Shown piece by piece: positions 6,571 through 9,623 of a DNA stretch of 9,623 bases. The notes beneath the pieces are model-generated. The model was given only the letters and a program-made list of their open reading frames with translations, did not search any database and had not been told where the DNA came from. Position numbers and translations under genes: made by a program. Every line of letters begins with the position of its first letter. Positions within the stretch are counted from its first letter, which is position 1. This DNA is from JASFRI01 sp050115015. GTDB lineage: Bacteria > Acidobacteriota > Polarisedimenticolia > CBDVAL01. Where the stretch lies: the NCBI GenBank assembly GCA_050115015.1, contig JASFRI010000149.1:1-9623 (forward strand), written 5' to 3'.

Positions 6571-6593
6571 GGAGCCGCGGCTCGCACGGCTCC
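6571..6593 (-). other. Intercistronic inverted repeat between the tautomerase and DUF4242 genes
   Basis: Perfect 7-base arms GGAGCCG (6571-6577) and CGGCTCC (6587-6593) enclose 9 bases. A 12-base palindrome GAGCCGCGGCTC (6572-6583) lies within it as an alternative fold. No T-run follows on the minus strand, so it looks more like an RNA-stability or processing hairpin than a terminator; the downstream ribosome binding site lies just beyond it. Purely structural evidence in GC-rich DNA, where such repeats can occur by chance. Confidence 0.35.
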
Positions 6594-6622
6594 GGGGTAG
6601 GGTTCGAGGCTCGGATCGGGCC

Positions 6623-6859
6623 TCAGCGGGTCACGGTATCTCCGGCGAGTGCAGCGATCGCCTCCTCCGTCAGAGGCTGACCGGCGGCGCTCCAGGCCGC
6701 TGGCGGGTGCTCCTCGATCAGCACCAGGACATAGCGCCGGAACTCGGGGTCCCCCCCGCCCTCGATGCGCACGAGGAGGTCGGTGATCTCGTCGTGCAGC
6801 CGGGTCTTCTTCTCCGGGCTCAGCAGGCCTCGGGCGGTTCGAACGTTCACGAACGGCAT
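6623..6859 (-). CDS. 4-oxalocrotonate tautomerase-family protein
   Basis: 78 residues, in the size range of small tautomerases. After removal of Met it starts with Pro1 (PFVNVRTARG), the catalytic base of this superfamily. The following helix SPEKKTRLHDEITDLL is typical, Arg9 and Arg40/Arg41 (counting from Pro1) are candidate substrate-binding arginines, and the C-terminal part has VLVLIEEHPPAAW and GQPL, like the family's beta-hairpin. Members isomerise enol/keto forms of oxo-acids in degradation pathways; the actual substrate here is unknown. The start at 6859 is strongly supported by AAGGAGG 7 bases upstream on the minus strand; a longer frame to 6910 lacks both this signal and the N-terminal proline. 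It is the first gene of a two-gene unit, divergent from the GlxA-type regulator 110 bases away, which likely controls it (inference). Confidence 0.85.
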   Translation of the reverse strand: MPFVNVRTARGLLSPEKKTRLHDEITDLLVRIEGGGDPEFRRYVLVLIEEHPPAAWSAAGQPLTEEAIAALAGDTVTR

Positions 6860-6939
6860 CGTTCTTCCTCCTTTCCGGGGCGCCGGTCTCGTCGGCCCCT
6901 CTCCCCTCAAGGATGGGTCGAAAGGGCTTCTCGCGGAAG

Positions 6940-6953
6940 TGGCAGATTTGCCA
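6940..6953. promoter_or_regulatory. Inverted repeat TGGCA-N4-TGCCA, candidate regulator binding site
   Basis: TGGCA (6940-6944) and TGCCA (6949-6953) are perfect inverted arms in the divergent region between the regulator and the tautomerase gene. TGGC/GCCA half-sites are common in AraC-type operators. The left arm coincides with where a -35 box would lie for the -10-like TATATT at 6963, suggesting activation or autoregulation by the adjacent regulator. No second copy was found in the region. Confidence 0.4.
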
Positions 6954-6962
6954 TTGATAGGG

Positions 6963-6968
6963 TATATT
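6963..6968 (+). promoter_or_regulatory. Possible -10 element of the GlxA-type regulator gene
   Basis: TATATT matches the -10 consensus in five of six bases within an AT-rich island of an otherwise GC-rich window. It ends one base before the first ATG (6970) but 7 bases before a second in-frame ATG at 6976, so transcription may begin at 6976 as a leaderless message. No good -35 box is seen; the inverted repeat at 6940-6953 overlaps the expected place. Confidence 0.4.
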
Positions 6969-6969
6969 C

Positions 6970-7992
6970 ATGCCAATGTCCCCGACGACCTCCATCGACG
7001 TGACCGTCCTGTTCCTGCAGGGGGGGCACGCGTCGACGGCCATCGCCCCGATGGAGGTCTTCCGCAGCGCGGGCGTGATCTGGAACGTCATCGAGGGGAC
7101 GGAGCCGCAGCCACGCTTCCGGGTGCGAACGGCCTCCACCCATGGCCGGGCCGTGTCCTGTGACGGACCGCTGCGCATCGCCCCCGACTGTGCGTTGAGC
7201 GACGTCCGGCGCACCGACCTGGTGATCGTGCCGGCGACGGGGCTCGATTTCGACGAGCTCCTCACGCGCCACGGAGAGGTCGTCCCCTGGCTACGGCGCA
7301 GACGGAGGCAGGGGACGGCCGTCGCCGGGGTCTGCACTGGCGTGGCCCTTCTGGCGGAGGCCGGGCTCCTGGACGGAAAGCCGGCCACCACGCACTGGGC
7401 GGTCGTCGACGAGTACCGGCGGAGATACCCGGCGGTGGAATGGCGGCCCGAGCTGTTCATCGCGGAGGCGGACGGTATCTACACCGGTGGCGGCATGTAC
7501 GCCTCCCTGGACCTGAGCCTGTACCTGGTCGAGAGGTACGCCGGCCACGAGGTCGCCGTGCAGTGCGGCAAGACCTTGCTCATCGACACGCCGCGCACCT
7601 GGCAGTCCGGCTTCGCGGCGCCCCCTTCCCGGCCCGTGCACGGCGACGAGCAGGTTGCGGCCGTGGAGGAGTGGCTCCACGAGAACCTCCATCGTCCCCT
7701 GTCGCTGGACGACGTCGCCCGCCGCGCCGGCATGAGCCGGCGCAACTTCGCCCGGCGATTCAAGGCCGCCACGGGAGACGCGCCCCTGGCTTACCTGCAC
7801 AAGCTCCGGGTGGAGCAGGCGAAGCACGTGCTGGAGCAGGATCGCCGCACGATCCAGGAGGTGGCCGAAGCCGTCGGGTACGAGGACGTGACGCACTTCA
7901 GGAGCCTGTTCCGGCGCTACACCGGGATCACCCCCAGCTCCTACCGTTCGCGGTTCGGCCAGGCTGCCGCTACCGGCCCCGGACCCGGCTGA
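6970..7992 (+). CDS. GlxA/FtrA-type transcriptional regulator (DJ-1/PfpI-like domain + AraC helix-turn-helix)
   Basis: 340 residues, the usual length for this architecture. Residues ~9-195 form a DJ-1/PfpI (GATase1-like) sensor domain: VTVLFLQGG at the start, APMEVFR (~26-32), and the nucleophile-elbow motif AGVCTG with Cys122, followed by LLAEAGLLDGKPATTHW, highly typical of these regulators. Residues ~225-330 form the AraC/XylS domain with two helix-turn-helices: LSLDDVARRAGMSRRNFARRF and TIQEVAEAVGYEDVTHFRSLF, then GITPSSYR. Such regulators usually activate neighbouring catabolic genes on sensing a small metabolite. The likely targets are the divergent tautomerase and DUF4242 genes; regulation of the methyl-transfer operon next door is conceivable, since relatives such as GbdR and CdhR control glycine betaine and carnitine use, but nothing in the sequence shows it. 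Start may be 6970 or 6976; neither has a clear ribosome binding site. Confidence 0.9.
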   Translation: MPMSPTTSIDVTVLFLQGGHASTAIAPMEVFRSAGVIWNVIEGTEPQPRFRVRTASTHGRAVSCDGPLRIAPDCALSDVRRTDLVIVPATGLDFDELLTRHGEVVPWLRRRRRQGTAVAGVCTGVALLAEAGLLDGKPATTHWAVVDEYRRRYPAVEWRPELFIAEADGIYTGGGMYASLDLSLYLVERYAGHEVAVQCGKTLLIDTPRTWQSGFAAPPSRPVHGDEQVAAVEEWLHENLHRPLSLDDVARRAGMSRRNFARRFKAATGDAPLAYLHKLRVEQAKHVLEQDRRTIQEVAEAVGYEDVTHFRSLFRRYTGITPSSYRSRFGQAAATGPGPG

Positions 7993-8103
7993 GCCCGCGC
8001 GGCGCTCCGGGACCGCTTGATCTGCGCGTCGTCCGCCCGCATCATCGATGCTGCAGGGTCCGTCCGCAGGCGAAAGCGCTCGGGCGACGGGAACGGCCAC
8101 CGC

Positions 8104-8729
8104 ATGCAACAGGAGATACGATTCTGCACGGACCCGGACGGGGCCCGCATCGCCTACGCCTCGGTGGGCAGCGGGCCGCCTCTCGTGAAGACCGCCAACT
8201 GGCTGAACCACCTGCAGTTCGACTGGGAGAGCGCGAGGCGCATTACCTCTACGGGCGGTTCTGCTACAGTCGCGGGGTTCTGGAGAGGGCTGCGGCGCTC
8301 TTCACCGGCGCGGAGCGCCTGCGTCCGGAGGAGATGCAGACCCCCGGCCTCCTGGCCAAGGCGTTGCGGTTCGTCGGACGGGAGGGGGAGGCGGTGGCCG
8401 CCTTCGGCCGCGCCCTCGACCTGGCGACGAAGCGTACGACGCTCGACGCCGGGGATCCCCGGGCGTTGACCAACGGCGCTCGCGCGCTGATCGCCCTGGG
8501 CCGGACGGAGGAGGGGCTCGAGTGGGCGGCACGCGCCCGGCGGCTGCACCCGGGCCACGCGATGCTGTCCTACGTCGTCTGCGCCTATGCGGCGGCGGGC
8601 GACGAGGACTCGGCCCTCGACTGCCTGGACGAGATCGTCGCGGCCGGGTGGCGCGACCGTCGCTGGCTCGGGACCGACCGGGACCTCGATCGTCTCCGCT
8701 CGGATCCTCGCTTCGCGAAGCTGCATTGA
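8104..8729 (+). pseudogene. Remnant of a large signalling protein: α/β-hydrolase N-terminus joined out of frame to a TPR C-terminus
   Basis: From ATG 8104 the frame encodes MQQEIRFCTDPDGARIAYAS, then VGSGPPLVKTANWLNHLQ and FDWES, the typical first ~42 residues of α/β-hydrolase proteins often fused to cyclase or LuxR modules. At about 8229-8240 this likeness stops; the frame runs on as nonsense to a stop at 8469. At the same point a different + frame becomes protein-like: EAHYLYGRFCYSRG, a TPR region with LTNGARALIALGRTEEGLEW, and the ending DLDRLRSDPRFAKLH (stop 8727-8729), the usual C-terminus of TPR-bearing cyclase, kinase or TolB-like proteins. No start codon opens this second frame after the junction. 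The hydrolase core, and probably a cyclase or similar middle domain, are missing, so a deletion with frame change is more likely than a sequencing error. A functional product is unlikely. It converges on the PNPOx gene. Confidence 0.75.
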
Positions 8730-8750
8730 AGGTGACCGGCGTCAGCGCCG

Positions 8751-9161
8751 TCAGAGCTCCACGACCTCGTCGGCGTGCTCTCCTTCGCGGAAGCGCATGA
8801 GCTGCGTGGGCCGCAGCGTGAGCCTCCAGCGCACCTGGGGCATTCGTCGCGTTCCATCGGCGTACCCGTCCAGCATGGCGTCCTCCTGCAGGGACTCGAG
8901 CCGGCCTGCGAGCTGCACGCCCTCGGGCTCGGCCTGAACGACCACGGTCAGCCTGGGGTTCCGCTTCAGGTTCCGCACGGTCGTGGCGCACAGCCAGCCG
9001 GAGATCTGGAGCCGCCCCTCCTTGCCCGGTTTCAAACCATCCGCCTTGCCGACGTGGGGCAGGCCGGCCTCGTCCGCGGTCACCACGAGGAGAACGAAGC
9101 GCCCCCTTCGGAAGGCGCGGTCGAGAACCTCGCCCCAGGAAGACGGGGTTGTGCCGCTCAT
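8751..9161 (-). CDS. Pyridoxamine 5'-phosphate oxidase-like FMN-binding split-barrel protein
   Basis: 136 residues, the typical size of small split-barrel flavin proteins. The strand order fits: RFVLLVVTADEAGLPHVGKA (~20-39), then RLQISGWLCATTVRNLKRNPRLTVVV (~50-75) with the W-x5-NL-x2-NP signature of the family, then AGRLESL. Members bind FMN, F420 or haem; the specific ligand and substrate cannot be told, and this is unlikely to be the true PNP oxidase of B6 synthesis, which is longer. The start at 9161 follows GAGG about 11 bases upstream, a modest ribosome binding site. It lies 195 bases downstream of cydB on the same strand, a gap large enough for its own promoter. The 3' end converges on the pseudogene 21 bases away, with a short GC stem (8737-8750) between. 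Confidence 0.78.
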   Translation of the reverse strand: MSGTTPSSWGEVLDRAFRRGRFVLLVVTADEAGLPHVGKADGLKPGKEGRLQISGWLCATTVRNLKRNPRLTVVVQAEPEGVQLAGRLESLQEDAMLDGYADGTRRMPQVRWRLTLRPTQLMRFREGEHADEVVEL

Positions 9162-9356
9162 CGCGGGAGCCCTCGTGCACGGCAGCGTCCGCGAGGATCG
9201 TTCTCCATCGTGGGCCTGAAACAGAACACACTCCCTTCTATCCCGCCGCGAGGCCGGTGCCCATCGGGGTGCCCCCCAAGGGGGATACGGGGAGACTTCC
9301 AGCCGACCGGAGTCGCAAGGTATCGGGGCGGACCTCGCGCTACCGGACTACCCCGC
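9162..9356. other. Intergenic region between cydB and the PNPOx-like gene
   Basis: No credible gene is seen on either strand. It contains a 7-base direct repeat GGTGCCC separated by five bases near 9256-9274 and a C-run/G-run (CCCCCAAGGGGG) just after it. No convincing terminator for cydB or promoter for the next gene could be picked out. Confidence 0.5.
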
Positions 9357-9623
9357 TCAGGCCTGGTCCTCGAGGCGCACCTTTCCGCGGAACCTGTGGT
9401 AGGTGAACGCGAAGTAGCCGAGCACCAGGAGCATCCCCGGGATCCACCACGCGAGGCCGAGGGCGAGACCGTGAGCCGGGGCGGCGGCCGCGGTGACGGT
9501 CAGCCCGCGCCCGGGCGTCGGGTGGGAGGGGAGGACGTAGGGGAAGATCCCGAAGGCGGCGCTCGCCAGCATTCCGGAGAGGTAGATGCATGAGGCGCCG
9601 AACGCCCTTCCGGGGCGATGCGC
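9357..9623 (-). CDS. cydB: Cytochrome bd ubiquinol oxidase subunit II, C-terminal part (5' end outside window)
   Basis: The minus-strand frame is open to the right edge; the last 88 residues of the protein are visible. Features match the end of CydB/CioB: a hydrophobic helix with SAAFGIFPYVLPS, the loop HPTPGRGLTVTAAAAP, then a final transmembrane helix LALGLAWWIPGMLLVLGYFAF followed by YHRFRGKV and a short acidic tail. CydB pairs with CydA (haem-bearing subunit) in the inner membrane to reduce oxygen with quinol electrons without pumping protons, useful at low oxygen. cydA is expected upstream on the minus strand, outside the window. The ATG at 9572 is internal, not the start. The family could also be labelled cyanide-insensitive oxidase subunit (cioB); the fragment cannot separate the two. 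Confidence 0.9.
   Translation of the reverse strand, partial: AHRPGRAFGASCIYLSGMLASAAFGIFPYVLPSHPTPGRGLTVTAAAAPAHGLALGLAWWIPGMLLVLGYFAFTYHRFRGKVRLEDQA

Noticed and set aside
6549..7460. Upstream extension of the DUF4242 frame to a 400-codon minus-strand gene
   Set aside because: Only the last 96 codons look like protein; the extension runs antisense through the regulator and the tautomerase gene, and a strong ribosome binding site marks the start at 6548.
8737..8750. Terminator between the pseudogene and the PNPOx-like gene
   Set aside because: The stem CGGCG/CGCCG has five pairs and no T-tract on either strand; too weak in GC-rich DNA to call.
9256..9280. GGTGCCC direct repeat and C-run/G-run as repeat element
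   Set aside because: Only two 7-base copies and a two-base loop between the runs; could be chance in GC-rich sequence.
9149..9406. Small + strand open frame across the cydB-PNPOx intergenic region
   Set aside because: Composition is Arg/Pro-rich with no family likeness, no ribosome binding site, and both ends overlap well supported minus-strand genes.

Overview
The window is a very GC-rich stretch of bacterial chromosome with tightly packed genes, strong GGAGG-type ribosome binding sites on some genes and almost none on others. The large FG-GAP plus ASPIC/UnbV protein at the left edge, with its CPFLYAWNG-type C-terminal module, together with the α/β-hydrolase/TPR remnant and the cytochrome bd subunit, suggests Acidobacteriota or a similar soil or sediment lineage. 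This is inferred from gene style; there is no rRNA or other marker gene in the window. No tRNA, CRISPR array, insertion sequence or prophage gene was seen.

Layout, left to right. (1) Bases 2-1687: the C-terminal part of an exported FG-GAP/UnbV-type protein, open at the left edge. (2) 1727-2475: two small paralogous lipoproteins in tandem, joined by a GTGA stop/start overlap. (3) 2525-6157: a four-gene methyl-transfer operon on the + strand (corrinoid protein, homocysteine S-methyltransferase-family protein, stand-alone MetH-type activation domain, non-pyrrolysine MttB-family methyltransferase), with every junction a 4-base ATGA overlap. (4) 6158-6257: a convergent gap with nested inverted repeats, a possible bidirectional terminator. 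(5) 6258-7992: a two-gene minus-strand unit (tautomerase, then DUF4242 protein) diverging from a GlxA-type DJ-1/AraC regulator, with an inverted repeat and an AT-rich promoter-like site in the shared intergenic region. (6) 8104-8729: a pseudogene in which the first ~42 codons of an α/β-hydrolase protein run, in a different frame, into the C-terminal TPR part of a large signalling protein. (7) 8751-9161, minus strand: a PNPOx-like flavin-binding protein. (8) 9357-9623, minus strand: the C-terminus of cytochrome bd oxidase subunit II, open at the right edge.

The most interesting system is region 3. Its four proteins could form a closed catalytic cycle: the MttB homologue would move a methyl group from an unknown methylated amine to the cob(I)amide of the corrinoid protein, the homocysteine methyltransferase-like protein would pass it to homocysteine (or another thiol), and the activation-domain protein would rescue oxidised cob(II)amide using SAM and an electron donor. 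This is the modular logic of MetH cut into separate genes, with the methyl-tetrahydrofolate module replaced by an MttB-type amine methyltransferase. Family assignments are strong; substrate and net reaction are inference.
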